NCBI GenBank assembly: GCA_964611575.1
Contig: CAZTAJ010000004.1
Location: 1 to 64,000, forward strand
From: CAITUY01 sp964611575
GTDB lineage: Bacteria > Verrucomicrobiota > Kiritimatiellia > CAIKKV01 > CAITUY01
Direction of reading: 5' to 3'
Length of the DNA stretch: 64,000 bases
Of the stretch, positions 32,184-40,435 are shown piece after piece. The stretch's first letter is position 1, and the number at the start of each line of letters is the position of its first letter. The notes under the pieces were generated by a model, which had not been told where the DNA came from, made no database searches, and saw nothing but the letters and a program-made list of their open reading frames with translations. Made by a program: the position numbers and the translations under genes.

Positions 32184-33962
32184 TCACTCCCGGTTGCCGA
32201 TCGAATAGTATTTGATCATCCCGTAAGGAAAATCGTGGGGCTTGTAATTGCGGACCCAGGGATGCCGCAGGCTGAACTGCATGGAATGGTGCAGAAACAG
32301 CCAGGGGCAGTCGTCCATCACAATCCGCTCCATGGACGCATAGAGGGCCCCGCGCCCGTCCGCCCCCGGCAGCCGCGCCGCTTCCTCGTACAGCCGGTCA
32401 AACCGGGCATTGCGGTAGTTCGTCCGGTTCGCGCCCGGCGTTTCGTTCGGCCCATAGAACAACTGGAGGAAATTCTCGGGGTCGGGATAGTCGGCCACCC
32501 AGCTCAACAGAAACATCTGCGCGCGCTTTTGCTCGATCTTCTTGAGCAGGGTCGGCCAGTTGTTCACACTGGGATGGATGACGATGCCGATGCGCTCCAT
32601 GAACGCGGCCAGCACCTCGGCCGTCTCGCGCGTGTCGGAACTCCCGGACCCGAGTTCGAGGGTCAACTCCAGCCGCCGCCCGGTGAGGGGGTCGCGCCCG
32701 TCGGGATACCCCGCCTGGATCATCAACTGGCGGGCCCTGGCGATATCGAATGGAAACGGGTTCGGGCCTGCCTCCGCGACTCGGATGGCGGGCGGCACCG
32801 GGCCCTCCGCCGCAATGACCCTGCCGTTCTGAAACTGCACCCACTGCTTGCGATCGAACGCCGCCTGCATGGCCTGGCGGAGACACCGGTTTGTCCCCAG
32901 CACGGGATCCTGCATGTTGAACCCGATGTACCCCACGTCCAAGGCCGGCGCCGCGTCCATGACAATGCCCCGGCGCGACAGCTCGCCCATGAGGGCCCGG
33001 TCCGGGGTCACCACCGCGTCCCAGTTGTCGCGCGAAATCGAGGACATATCCAGATGGCCGCTCAGGAACATCAGCCACTGGGTGGTCGGGTCCCCGACCA
33101 CAACCTGGTCGATCCGGTCGATGAACGGCACGGGCTTGCCGGCGTCGCGCAACCGTCCCTGCTCCGCATCGGCTGATTCGCCGGCCGAAGGATAGCGGTC
33201 GTTTCGTGCCGTGGCGCGCCAGGCCGGGTTGCGCACGAACTCCAGCCGGTGATCCTGAACCCAGGCCTTCAGCACATACGGTCCTGTGCCGACCGGGTGA
33301 TTCACGAAGTCGGCTCCGTAATACTCCACCGCCTCGTGCGGCACGGCGCAGGCGTAATTCATCGCCAGCATCCACAGCAGAGCCGGGAACGGATGCTTCA
33401 GTTCAATCCTGAGTGTGCGGGGATCCGGCGCCGTCAATCCCGCCACAGTCACCCCATAGTCGGCCGGTCGCTGCGCGGAGGCGGCGCGGAATTCATCCAG
33501 CCCGACGATGTGCCCGCGGAAGGTCCAGTAGCCGGACGACCCGACTTTCAGGTCGGCGATCCGTTTGAGGGAGTAGACAAAATCGGCCGCGCACAGTTCA
33601 CGCCCCCGTCCCGCCGTATTCGTGAAGCAGGGATCATCCTGGAAGCGTATGCCGCGCCGGAGGGTGAAGGTGTATTCCAGCCTGTTGGAGGACACGACCG
33701 GCATGGCCTCGGCCAGCAGGGGTTCGACGCGATAAGGCCTATCCAGATAGGCGTACTGCAGGAGGCCTTCGTAGACTTTGCTGACAGCCTGGACCGAGGG
33801 AACGTCCATCACCAAGGCAGGATCGAACCCGCGAATACGACCGGTTTCGCCGTGATAAACGCTTTCGGCCGCAAGCCGGCTAACGGCGAGCCCCGTGGCC
33901 AACGCAAGCCACAAAACCCCGCCGGTCCACAACCGGCCGGGCTTGCGCATCACCGGGCTCAT
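32184..33962 (-). CDS. ABC-transporter family 5 solute-binding protein (oligopeptide/nickel type)
   Basis: 592 residues with a signal peptide (LWLALATGLAVSRLAA). Family-5 features include the N-terminal IRGFDPALVMDVPSVQAVSK and YEGLLQYAYLDR, DFVYSLKRIAD, FPALLWMLAMNYACAVP, NHPVGTGPYVLKAWVQ, and a C-terminal WVADYPDPENFLQLFYGPNE. Such proteins capture peptides or other small ligands in the periplasm and pass them to an ABC permease. No permease or ATPase gene is nearby, so the partner must be encoded elsewhere. The start lies three bases after the secG stop, so it depends on translation of the glycolysis unit upstream. Confidence 0.88.
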   Translation of the reverse strand: MSPVMRKPGRLWTGGVLWLALATGLAVSRLAAESVYHGETGRIRGFDPALVMDVPSVQAVSKVYEGLLQYAYLDRPYRVEPLLAEAMPVVSSNRLEYTFTLRRGIRFQDDPCFTNTAGRGRELCAADFVYSLKRIADLKVGSSGYWTFRGHIVGLDEFRAASAQRPADYGVTVAGLTAPDPRTLRIELKHPFPALLWMLAMNYACAVPHEAVEYYGADFVNHPVGTGPYVLKAWVQDHRLEFVRNPAWRATARNDRYPSAGESADAEQGRLRDAGKPVPFIDRIDQVVVGDPTTQWLMFLSGHLDMSSISRDNWDAVVTPDRALMGELSRRGIVMDAAPALDVGYIGFNMQDPVLGTNRCLRQAMQAAFDRKQWVQFQNGRVIAAEGPVPPAIRVAEAGPNPFPFDIARARQLMIQAGYPDGRDPLTGRRLELTLELGSGSSDTRETAEVLAAFMERIGIVIHPSVNNWPTLLKKIEQKRAQMFLLSWVADYPDPENFLQLFYGPNETPGANRTNYRNARFDRLYEEAARLPGADGRGALYASMERIVMDDCPWLFLHHSMQFSLRHPWVRNYKPHDFPYGMIKYYSIGNRE

Positions 33963-33965
33963 GCG

Positions 33966-34394
33966 TCAGGGGGCCGTGGGTGCAGGCGCGGGCGCCGCGA
34001 GGGGGGCTGGCACCGGCACCGGAACGGAAACCGGCGCACTCTCAGGCGCCGGCGCAACCGGCATGGCGGCTCCACCCGCTTCAGGCATGCCTTGGGCGAT
34101 CGGCGCGGTGGCGGGAGTCGAGGGAAGATTGTCGGTAATCGAACTCGTGCTGCTGTGCCCGCCGGAAACGATCAACCCGATGAGCATCGTATTCACGAGG
34201 AACACAATCGCCAGCCCGATCGTGATCTTGGTGAGAACATTGCCGGCCCGCGACCCGAAGAGCGTTTCACCAACACCCGCGCCGAACGCAAGGCCCAACC
34301 CCTCGTCCTTGGCCTTCTGGAGCAGAATGACGCCGATCAGCAGAACGCTGACGAGAACCTCGATGATGATCAGAAACCCTTTGATGGCACCCAT
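33966..34394 (-). CDS. secG: Preprotein translocase subunit SecG
   Basis: 142 residues. The first 85 match SecG: two membrane helices (FLIIIEVLVSVLLIGVILLQ and ITIGLAIVFLVNTMLIGLIV) joined by the conserved Gly-rich loop (GLGLAFGAGVGETLFGSRAG). SecG assists SecYE in protein export. The remaining about 55 residues are a low-complexity Ala/Pro/Val tail, longer than in most SecG proteins and common in this bacterial group. AAAGGA precedes the ATG. The order tpiA-secG is widespread in bacteria and supports the call. Confidence 0.93.
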   Translation of the reverse strand: MGAIKGFLIIIEVLVSVLLIGVILLQKAKDEGLGLAFGAGVGETLFGSRAGNVLTKITIGLAIVFLVNTMLIGLIVSGGHSSTSSITDNLPSTPATAPIAQGMPEAGGAAMPVAPAPESAPVSVPVPVPAPLAAPAPAPTAP

Positions 34395-34413
34395 GATAAT
34401 TCCTTTCCGCGGA

Positions 34414-35169
34414 TCAACCCGCGGCGTTCACAATTTCCACAAACGACACCGCATCGAGCGCCGCCCCGCCGATCAGACCGCCGTCGATGTCCGGCTGTGA
34501 GAACAGTTCCTTCGCATTTGACGGCTTGACGCTGCCGCCGTACTGAATGCGCACGGCCTGCGCGGCGCCGGGATTGCTCATCTTGGCGAGCACCTTGCGG
34601 ATCAGGGCATGGACTTCCTGCGCCTGGCCCGACGTGGCTGTGCGGCCCGTGCCGATCGCCCAGACGGGTTCATACGCGACGACCGTGCGGCGAAACCCGG
34701 TTTCATCCAGGCCGGCGAGGCTCTTGGTCACCTGGCCGGTCACCACGTCCTCGATCTGGTTGGCTTCACGCTGTTCCAGCGTTTCACCGACACAGACGAT
34801 CGGCGTCAGGTTTGCCGCCAGGGCCGCCTTCACCTTCCGGTTCACGATGGCGTCCGTTTCATTGAAAAACTGGCGCCGTTCGCTGTGGCCCAGGATCACA
34901 TAGTGACAGAAGAGATCGCGCAGCATGCCCGCCGACACTTCGCCCGTGTAGGCGCCTTCCTTCTCCCAGTGCATGTTCTGGGCGCCCAGTTTCACCTGGG
35001 TGTTGGCGATCACGTCACCGACTGTCTTCAACACCGTGAAAGGCGGGCATAGGACCACTTCCACGTCGGTCCGGTCCGCCAGGCTGCGCTTGACGGCACC
35101 GGCCAGTTCCGAGGCCTCGCTCACGAGCTTGTTCATCTTCCAATTGCCGGCTATGATTTTCTTTCGCAT
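34414..35169 (-). CDS. tpiA: Triosephosphate isomerase
   Basis: 251 residues, the normal length. It begins MRKKIIAGNWKMNK (active-site Asn and Lys), has catalytic His in VILGHSERR near residue 96 and catalytic Glu in AYEPVWAIGTG near 165, and carries the phosphate loop GGSVKPSNAKEL. It interconverts dihydroxyacetone phosphate and glyceraldehyde 3-phosphate in glycolysis. It lies between pgk and secG in a one-way unit. Confidence 0.97.
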   Translation of the reverse strand: MRKKIIAGNWKMNKLVSEASELAGAVKRSLADRTDVEVVLCPPFTVLKTVGDVIANTQVKLGAQNMHWEKEGAYTGEVSAGMLRDLFCHYVILGHSERRQFFNETDAIVNRKVKAALAANLTPIVCVGETLEQREANQIEDVVTGQVTKSLAGLDETGFRRTVVAYEPVWAIGTGRTATSGQAQEVHALIRKVLAKMSNPGAAQAVRIQYGGSVKPSNAKELFSQPDIDGGLIGGAALDAVSFVEIVNAAG

Positions 35170-35222
35170 CGGTGATTCCAGGTTTGATCGTTAGTGGTTG
35201 AGAGGGTGAGAAAGGCACCCGA

Positions 35223-36482
35223 CTACTTATCGGTCAGCGCGGTGACACCCGGCAACGCCTTGCCTTCTAGAAATTCCAGGCTCGCGCCGCCGCCGGTGCT
35301 GATATGCGTCATCTTGTCGGCCAGCCCGCTCTTGTTGACGGCGCTGACGCTGTCGCCGCCGCCCACGATGCTCAGACATTTCGTCTCGGCCAGCGCCTTG
35401 GCAATGGCGAGCGTGCCATTCGCAAAGGGCGCCATTTCGAAACACCCCATCGGGCCGTTCCAGACGACCGTCTTTGCCTTGCGGACTTCCGCGGCAAACA
35501 GGTCGGCCGATTTCGGCCCGATATCCAGCGCCATCCAGCCGTCGGCGATGCCGTTCTCGCCGACCACCTGGGTAGTCGCCGCCGCATCGAACTTGTCGGC
35601 GATGATGTGGTCCACCGGCAACAGCAGCTTGACGCCCTTGGCCTTGGCCTGGATCAGGATCTCCTTGGCCAGCTCGACTTTGTCCTCCTCGACCAGCGAC
35701 TTGCCGGTGGGCAACCCCTGGGCGCGGTAGAAGGTGTAGGCCATGGCGCCGCCGACGATGAGACTGTCGACCTTGCTCAAAAGGTTCGTGATCACGGCCA
35801 CCTTGTCGCTCACCTTGGCTCCGCCGAGAACCGCCACGAAGGGCCGGTCGGGACTGGCCAGCGCACGACCCAGGTAATCGATTTCCTTCTCCATCAGGAA
35901 CCCGGCCACATTCTGCTTGTAGAACTTGCACACGACCGCCGTCGATGCATGGGCGCGATGCGCGGACCCGAATGCGTCGTTGACGTAGACTTCGCCATCG
36001 CCCAGCGAGGCCAGCTTTTCGGCAAACGCGGCCTGCTTCTTCTTCATCTCCGCCTTGGCCGCCTTCTTCTCGTCATCCGTGGCGGTATCGGCGAGCTTGG
36101 CCTTGCCTTCCTCTTCCTTATAGAAACGCGTGTTTTCGACGAGCAGCACCTCGCCGGGCTTGAGCGCCGTGGCCATCGCGATCGTCTCGGCGCCGACGCA
36201 ATCCGCGCCGAACTTCACCGGTTTCCCAAGCACTTCCGACAGACGCACCGCCACCGGCTGGAGACTGAACTCCGGCTCGGCCTTGCCGCCCTTGGGCCGT
36301 CCAAGATGACTCATGAGGACGACCGAGGCGCCCTGCTTCAGCACGTACTGAATCGAAGGCAGGGCCGCCGTAATGCGGGTGCTGTCACCCACCGTGCCGT
36401 TCTTGATGGGCACATTGAAATCCACGCGCATCAGAACGCGTTTCCCCTGCAGGCTGACATCACGGAGCGTCTTCTTGTTCAT
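35223..36482 (-). CDS. pgk: Phosphoglycerate kinase
   Basis: 419 residues. Signature segments include RVLMRVDFNVP near residue 15, VVLMSHLGRPKGG, DAFGSAHRAHAS, and the C-terminal nucleotide loop GGGDSVSAVNKSGL. It transfers phosphate between 1,3-bisphosphoglycerate and ADP. Compared with the usual 390-400 residues it carries a Lys/Ala-rich insertion of about 25 residues near position 130 (DEKKAAKAEMKKKQAAFAEK), before the conserved VNDAFG. GGGAGA precedes the ATG. A strong hairpin lies between gapA and this gene. Confidence 0.97.
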   Translation of the reverse strand: MNKKTLRDVSLQGKRVLMRVDFNVPIKNGTVGDSTRITAALPSIQYVLKQGASVVLMSHLGRPKGGKAEPEFSLQPVAVRLSEVLGKPVKFGADCVGAETIAMATALKPGEVLLVENTRFYKEEEGKAKLADTATDDEKKAAKAEMKKKQAAFAEKLASLGDGEVYVNDAFGSAHRAHASTAVVCKFYKQNVAGFLMEKEIDYLGRALASPDRPFVAVLGGAKVSDKVAVITNLLSKVDSLIVGGAMAYTFYRAQGLPTGKSLVEEDKVELAKEILIQAKAKGVKLLLPVDHIIADKFDAAATTQVVGENGIADGWMALDIGPKSADLFAAEVRKAKTVVWNGPMGCFEMAPFANGTLAIAKALAETKCLSIVGGGDSVSAVNKSGLADKMTHISTGGGASLEFLEGKALPGVTALTDK

Positions 36483-36507
36483 CGGCGTTCTCCCGTACTA
36501 AGGATAC

Positions 36508-36537
36508 ACGGCGGCTCCCCTTGGGGAGAGCCGCCGT
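36508..36537 (-). other. Intercistronic hairpin between gapA and pgk
   Basis: In the transcript, ACGGCGGCTCTCCCC pairs with GGGGAGCCGCCGT across a two-base loop with a single bulged base. No run of T follows. It could act as a weak terminator, an RNA-processing or stabilising site that sets different gapA and pgk levels, or both. Confidence 0.6.
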
Positions 36538-36560
36538 TTGTGTCATGCAACCCGACCGGC

Positions 36561-37634
36561 TTACTTCAAGCCGTCGGCTTTGGCCATGTGGCGAAGCAGA
36601 TCCACCACGCGGTTCGAATACCCCCACTCGTTGTCGTACCAGGACACGACCTTGAAGAACCGCTTTTCGCCCTTCAGGTTGTTCTGCAGGGTGGCCAGCG
36701 AATCATAGATCGACGAGCGCGGGTCATGAATGAAGTCGGTCGAAACCAGCTCCTCGGTCGCCACGCCCAGGATGTCCTTGAGATAGGTCGCCGCCGCCTT
36801 CTTCAGGGCCGCATCGATCTCCTCGATGGACGTATCCTTCGTCGTGCGGAACGTCAGGTCCACCACGGAAACGTCCGGCGTCGGAACGCGGAACGACATC
36901 CCGGTCAACTTGCCCTTCGTGGCGGGCAGCACCTCACCCACGGCCTTGGCGGCGCCGGTGGTCGAGGGGATGATGTTGCAGGCCGCCGCACGCCCACCGC
37001 GCCAGTCCTTCTTGGACGGGCCATCGACGGTCTTCTGCGTCGCGGTATACGAGTGAATCGTGGTCATGAGACCCGTCTCGACGCCGAAACCTTCCTTCAA
37101 CAGCACATGCACGACCGGCGCCAGGCAGTTCGTGGTGCAGGAGGCATTCGACACGATGCTGTGCTTGGCGGTGTCGTATTCGTTTTCGTTCACGCCCATG
37201 ACGATCGTCTTGACTTCGCCTTTGCCCGGGGCGGAGAGGATGACCTTCTTGGCGCCGGCGGCCAGATGCCCCTTCGCCTTCTCGGAGTCCGTGAAAAGCC
37301 CGGTGGACTCGATCACGTAATCCACGCCGAGGGCCTTCCAGGGCAGCAGATCGGGCGTCTTGGTCGCCATGACGCACTGGATCTTGTTGCCGTTGACCAC
37401 GAGCACGTCCTTTTCGGTCTTGGACGGGTCGCTCTTCTCGGTCGTCACGGTGTGCTTGAACTTGCCGTGCACAGAGTCGTATTTCATCTGGTAGGCGAAA
37501 TAGTCGGCGTCCGTGGACACATCCACCACCGCCACCACGTCGATCGTCTTGCCCAGCAAGCCCTGATCGCAAATCGCCTGGAATGCCATCCGGCCAATGC
37601 GGCCGAACCCGTTGATCCCCACTTTCATCGTCAT
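36561..37634 (-). CDS. gapA: Glyceraldehyde-3-phosphate dehydrogenase, type I
   Basis: 357 residues from the ATG at 37634, chosen because AAGGAG lies six bases upstream and MTMKVGINGFGRIGR is the family start. The NAD-binding GFGRIGR motif, the active-site segment NASCTTNCLAP near residue 165, and WYDNEWGYSNRVVDL near the end are all present. It oxidises glyceraldehyde 3-phosphate in glycolysis. First gene of the gapA-pgk-tpiA-secG unit, with a candidate promoter at 37724-37753. Confidence 0.97.
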   Translation of the reverse strand: MTMKVGINGFGRIGRMAFQAICDQGLLGKTIDVVAVVDVSTDADYFAYQMKYDSVHGKFKHTVTTEKSDPSKTEKDVLVVNGNKIQCVMATKTPDLLPWKALGVDYVIESTGLFTDSEKAKGHLAAGAKKVILSAPGKGEVKTIVMGVNENEYDTAKHSIVSNASCTTNCLAPVVHVLLKEGFGVETGLMTTIHSYTATQKTVDGPSKKDWRGGRAAACNIIPSTTGAAKAVGEVLPATKGKLTGMSFRVPTPDVSVVDLTFRTTKDTSIEEIDAALKKAAATYLKDILGVATEELVSTDFIHDPRSSIYDSLATLQNNLKGEKRFFKVVSWYDNEWGYSNRVVDLLRHMAKADGLK

Positions 37635-37723
37635 CGCTGTCTCCTTAGTTACTCTTGCCTTTTCGTCAAACGCCCACCGCGGCACCATGAAGGCACAGCG
37701 CGCGTGGACTGAACAAGCGTATG

Positions 37724-37753
37724 ACGATAAGGCATCCCCGCCCCTCCCGTCAA
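37724..37753 (-). promoter_or_regulatory. Candidate sigma-70-type promoter for the gapA unit
   Basis: TTGACG (37748-37753) and TATCGT (37724-37729) are 18 bases apart on the minus strand, about 90 bases before the gapA start. Reasonable but not strong matches in a GC-rich region. Confidence 0.4.
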
Positions 37754-37928
37754 CAGCACTTTTCCCGCAGTCCGGGAATCCCTGCAGGTGCGCCCCCCCG
37801 CCGAGCGCCTATCGGGCTTGCGGTCACACCCCGGCATGAATGGCGGGAAGGGAATCGGAGGGGGGGGGAAGCCTCGCCGGAGAGTTCCGTTTCGCTCACG
37901 GAGGGGCGGACCGGTGGTTCGACAGGGC

Positions 37929-37957
37929 CGGGGGGGGAGCCCATCGCTCCCCCCCCG
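37929..37957 (-). terminator. Terminator-like perfect hairpin after the lipoprotein gene
   Basis: CGGGGGGGGAGC (37929-37940) pairs perfectly with GCTCCCCCCCCG (37946-37957) across a five-base loop. It starts about 60 bases downstream of the lipoprotein stop and lies before the gapA promoter, so it could separate the two units. No T run follows, so it would not be a standard intrinsic terminator. Confidence 0.5.
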
Positions 37958-38016
37958 ACCGGATTGACTGGTCTCAGCCCCGGAACACGGCGCATAGGGC
38001 CGGTCCGGCGGCGTGT

Positions 38017-38469
38017 TCAAGGAATATAGGTCACGGTGAAGTGCGCCGCGGCGTTCACGCCGCCACTGTTCAGCAGGTACAAGGTGACGGTTTCATCCTT
38101 ACTGACGGGATCCGCCGTGGACGTCAGCGTGCTGGCCCCCTGAACCCATCCGAAGTTCGCCGGGCCGGATTTCTTGAAGTAGGCCGTAATCTGCGTTCCC
38201 TCACTCCAGGAAATCTGCGCCATGATCGACCCATCGCCGGGCGCCGTGTACGGCCCCATGCTGGCCACCGGCCCAGCGGCAATCAACGCCACATCACCGG
38301 ATCCCAACACCTGGGTCGTCGCCTCCACCACGGGTGCTGCGCTGTTCGTTTCCGTTGCGGCCACCGCGTCGCCGTCATCATCATCGCCGCCGCTATCGCA
38401 GCCCACACAGAACGCCGTCGCGAGAAGACAAACGAAGAGACTAAAGTACATGTACAATCGATTCTTCAT
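38017..38469 (-). CDS. Small hypothetical lipoprotein
   Basis: 150 residues. The N-terminus has a hydrophobic helix and lipobox (LLATAFCVGC), followed by an acidic linker (DSGGDDDDGD). The mature part is beta-rich, with SIMAQISWSEGTQITAYFKK and DETVTLYLLNSGGVNAAAHF, compatible with a small immunoglobulin-like or jelly-roll fold. No family recognised. It lies downstream of the exbB-exbD-TPR-vWA unit but is separated from it by 156 bases containing a hairpin, and may have its own promoter. Confidence 0.65.
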   Translation of the reverse strand: MKNRLYMYFSLFVCLLATAFCVGCDSGGDDDDGDAVAATETNSAAPVVEATTQVLGSGDVALIAAGPVASMGPYTAPGDGSIMAQISWSEGTQITAYFKKSGPANFGWVQGASTLTSTADPVSKDETVTLYLLNSGGVNAAAHFTVTYIP

Positions 38470-38558
38470 ACTTCACTCACTTTGATGGTTGGCTTGCTCA
38501 CCCGTGGGGTTTTCACGGAATGAGTTCATGTTGATCAAGCACGTTGCCGTTCATCGTC

Positions 38559-38577
38559 CGAGGGTCGCCGACCCTCG
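38559..38577. other. Perfect palindromic hairpin downstream of the vWA gene
   Basis: CGAGGGTCG and CGACCCTCG are separated by one base, about 50 bases after the stop of the vWA gene. No T run follows on the minus strand. It may terminate or protect the exb-type operon transcript, or be a REP-like palindrome. Confidence 0.45.
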
Positions 38578-38625
38578 CTGCATCATGGTGTCGCACCGCC
38601 TTTCTTCTCGTGTTCCATATCCTCA

Positions 38626-40419
38626 TCAGGGCTTTAGCTCATCGCGATACGGCACCCGGATGCCGTAGGCCTTGGCAACGGCCCTGATCTCGGCAAGCAC
38701 GGATTCCTGCTGCGTGCGGTGGTGTTCGCCGATCAGATCGTAGATCTTCTGCCACGCCCATTGCGTCCGGATCTCCCGGTCACCCGCGGCCGCCTTTTCA
38801 AGATCGATGGTGAACACCATGTCACAGGCGACCTCGCCGGCCTGGCCCGTGGCCTGGAAGACCAACTGCCGCATGTCGCGGGGATAGCGCGCGAACAACA
38901 CCAGCGGCTTGTCGAGATACAGATTGCTGGTCAGCCTGGGGAGCGTCTCGGCGGACGCCTGCCCCGCAAACCGGAACCGCACGTCATTCAGCACCGGGCG
39001 CGCCACTTCACGCATGCGGGTTTCCGCCACGGTCGGAATATCCCAGCGCCCGGTCCGGACGATCGCCGAATCGCCCCGGTTGCGCGCGCTCAGCAAGTCC
39101 AGCAGATACGCATTCGCCCCCGGATAGGTGCCCATCGTAAAAACCGACACCCCGCCCCGGTTTTCCTGGCTGAAAGCCTCGATGATCTTCGAGCGATCAG
39201 TCAGTCCCACCGTCGCGACCCCGTCACTGATGACCTGCAGAATGACCGGCCGTCCCGGCTGACGCCCGACATCCAGCAGTTCCTTGAGCGACCCGAAAAT
39301 ATCCGTATTGCCTTCCGATTTCATCTGCCCGATGAACTCGCCCGCCCTCGCTAGGGAATCCGGATTGACCGGCGCCCAGTCCTTGAAGCACCGGGCGGCC
39401 TTGTCCCGGAACTCGACGACATTGAACCGGTCATCCGGGCCCAATTGCGCCAATGACTTGAGCAATCCTTCGCGGCAGAAGTACAGCTTCTGCTCGGTGA
39501 TACTGGCCGATGCGTCCTGTACGAACAGCACATCCTTGGCCAGCACCGGCAGGACGTCATCGCCCTTCCGTTTGATCTCGATGCGGCAGTACAGGTACTG
39601 CGGGTCGGCAAGCGACTGATAGACGTACGCATCCGCGCGGAGCAGTTTGTCCAGCCGCTTGAGATTCGCCATGGCCTTTTCGCGTTCGTCCGGGTCCGAC
39701 GGGATCCCGGGCGGCGTCGCGCGGGTCGGCGCAAGGCCGCCCGCCCGCCCCCCACCGCCCGCTGGACGCCCCCAGGCAAACCGGGAGGGATCCCCCAGCG
39801 CACCGAAAATGGACAGGTCGGCGGGCCCCTTCCCCAGGTCGGATCGATCCGCCGGTTGAACGACATCCGGGGCGCCCGACAAGCGCTCGATCTTGGGGGT
39901 GTACCGCCGGGGCAAAGCGCTATCCTCATCGCGAACGATCTTCTGCTCGATCTGAAGGATCTCGGCGCGCGGCTGCCAGCGGGGCGGTTCCGCCGGCGTC
40001 GGCTCGCGCAGACTGCGCTCCTCGCCCAGAAGCACGCCGCGCCCCGCGTCGCGCGGTTCGATCAGCGCTTCGTCAATCGGCCGCCGCAGCGCCGTGGATT
40101 CGCCTGCCCCTGCCCCCGTCCCACCGGCAGCCACGACCTCCGGGCGGAACCGGGGGGGGCGCGGCTGGGAGTCCGCACTCTCCGGCTGCACCCGCACGTC
40201 CTGCACCCTCAGAGGACGCCGGACCTCCACCAATCGCTCGCGCACAAAGCCGCCGATGTCAAACCCCGGAAAAATCCAGAGGAGCAGCAGATGCAGGAGG
40301 AGCGATACCAGGACGGCAATGCCGGCCGAGACGAAATGCTGGCGTCGGATGCGCCGCCACACGACGGCGGCGTCAACCGGCGCCGATGCGGCACGGAAGT
40401 TCAGCCGTTCGTTATTCAT
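38626..40419 (-). CDS. TM-anchored von Willebrand factor A domain protein
   Basis: 597 residues. A short cytoplasmic N-terminus is followed by one membrane helix (residues about 30-52, VSAGIAVLVSLLLHLLLLWIF) and a long Arg/Pro-rich segment (to about residue 270). This is the layout of TonB-type transducers, but no TonB C-terminal domain follows. Instead there is a vWA domain from about residue 300: DVLFVQDASASI (metal-site DxSxS), GNTDIFGSLKELL (the Thr), and VILQVISDGVAT (the Asp), so the metal site is complete. A beta-rich C-terminal region follows. It is the last gene of exbB-exbD-TPR-vWA and is inferred to receive force or signal from the ExbBD motor in the periplasm. GGCGGAG precedes the ATG. 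Confidence 0.75.
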   Translation of the reverse strand: MNNERLNFRAASAPVDAAVVWRRIRRQHFVSAGIAVLVSLLLHLLLLWIFPGFDIGGFVRERLVEVRRPLRVQDVRVQPESADSQPRPPRFRPEVVAAGGTGAGAGESTALRRPIDEALIEPRDAGRGVLLGEERSLREPTPAEPPRWQPRAEILQIEQKIVRDEDSALPRRYTPKIERLSGAPDVVQPADRSDLGKGPADLSIFGALGDPSRFAWGRPAGGGGRAGGLAPTRATPPGIPSDPDEREKAMANLKRLDKLLRADAYVYQSLADPQYLYCRIEIKRKGDDVLPVLAKDVLFVQDASASITEQKLYFCREGLLKSLAQLGPDDRFNVVEFRDKAARCFKDWAPVNPDSLARAGEFIGQMKSEGNTDIFGSLKELLDVGRQPGRPVILQVISDGVATVGLTDRSKIIEAFSQENRGGVSVFTMGTYPGANAYLLDLLSARNRGDSAIVRTGRWDIPTVAETRMREVARPVLNDVRFRFAGQASAETLPRLTSNLYLDKPLVLFARYPRDMRQLVFQATGQAGEVACDMVFTIDLEKAAAGDREIRTQWAWQKIYDLIGEHHRTQQESVLAEIRAVAKAYGIRVPYRDELKP

Positions 40420-40435
40420 GGGTGTCTCCGCCGTT

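Larger units (their letters stand above)
37635..38016. other. 382-base non-coding gap upstream of gapA
   Basis: The longest gap without a gene. It holds the gapA leader and candidate promoter on its left side and, on its right, a perfect 12-base-pair hairpin at 37929-37957 (annotated separately). G and C homopolymer runs are frequent. I see no RNA gene or reading frame I can support. Confidence 0.6.

Noticed and set aside
35304..37712. Open plus-strand frame of about 800 codons across pgk and gapA
   Set aside because: It spans two conserved glycolysis genes in antisense and has no recognisable domain, so it is a shadow frame.
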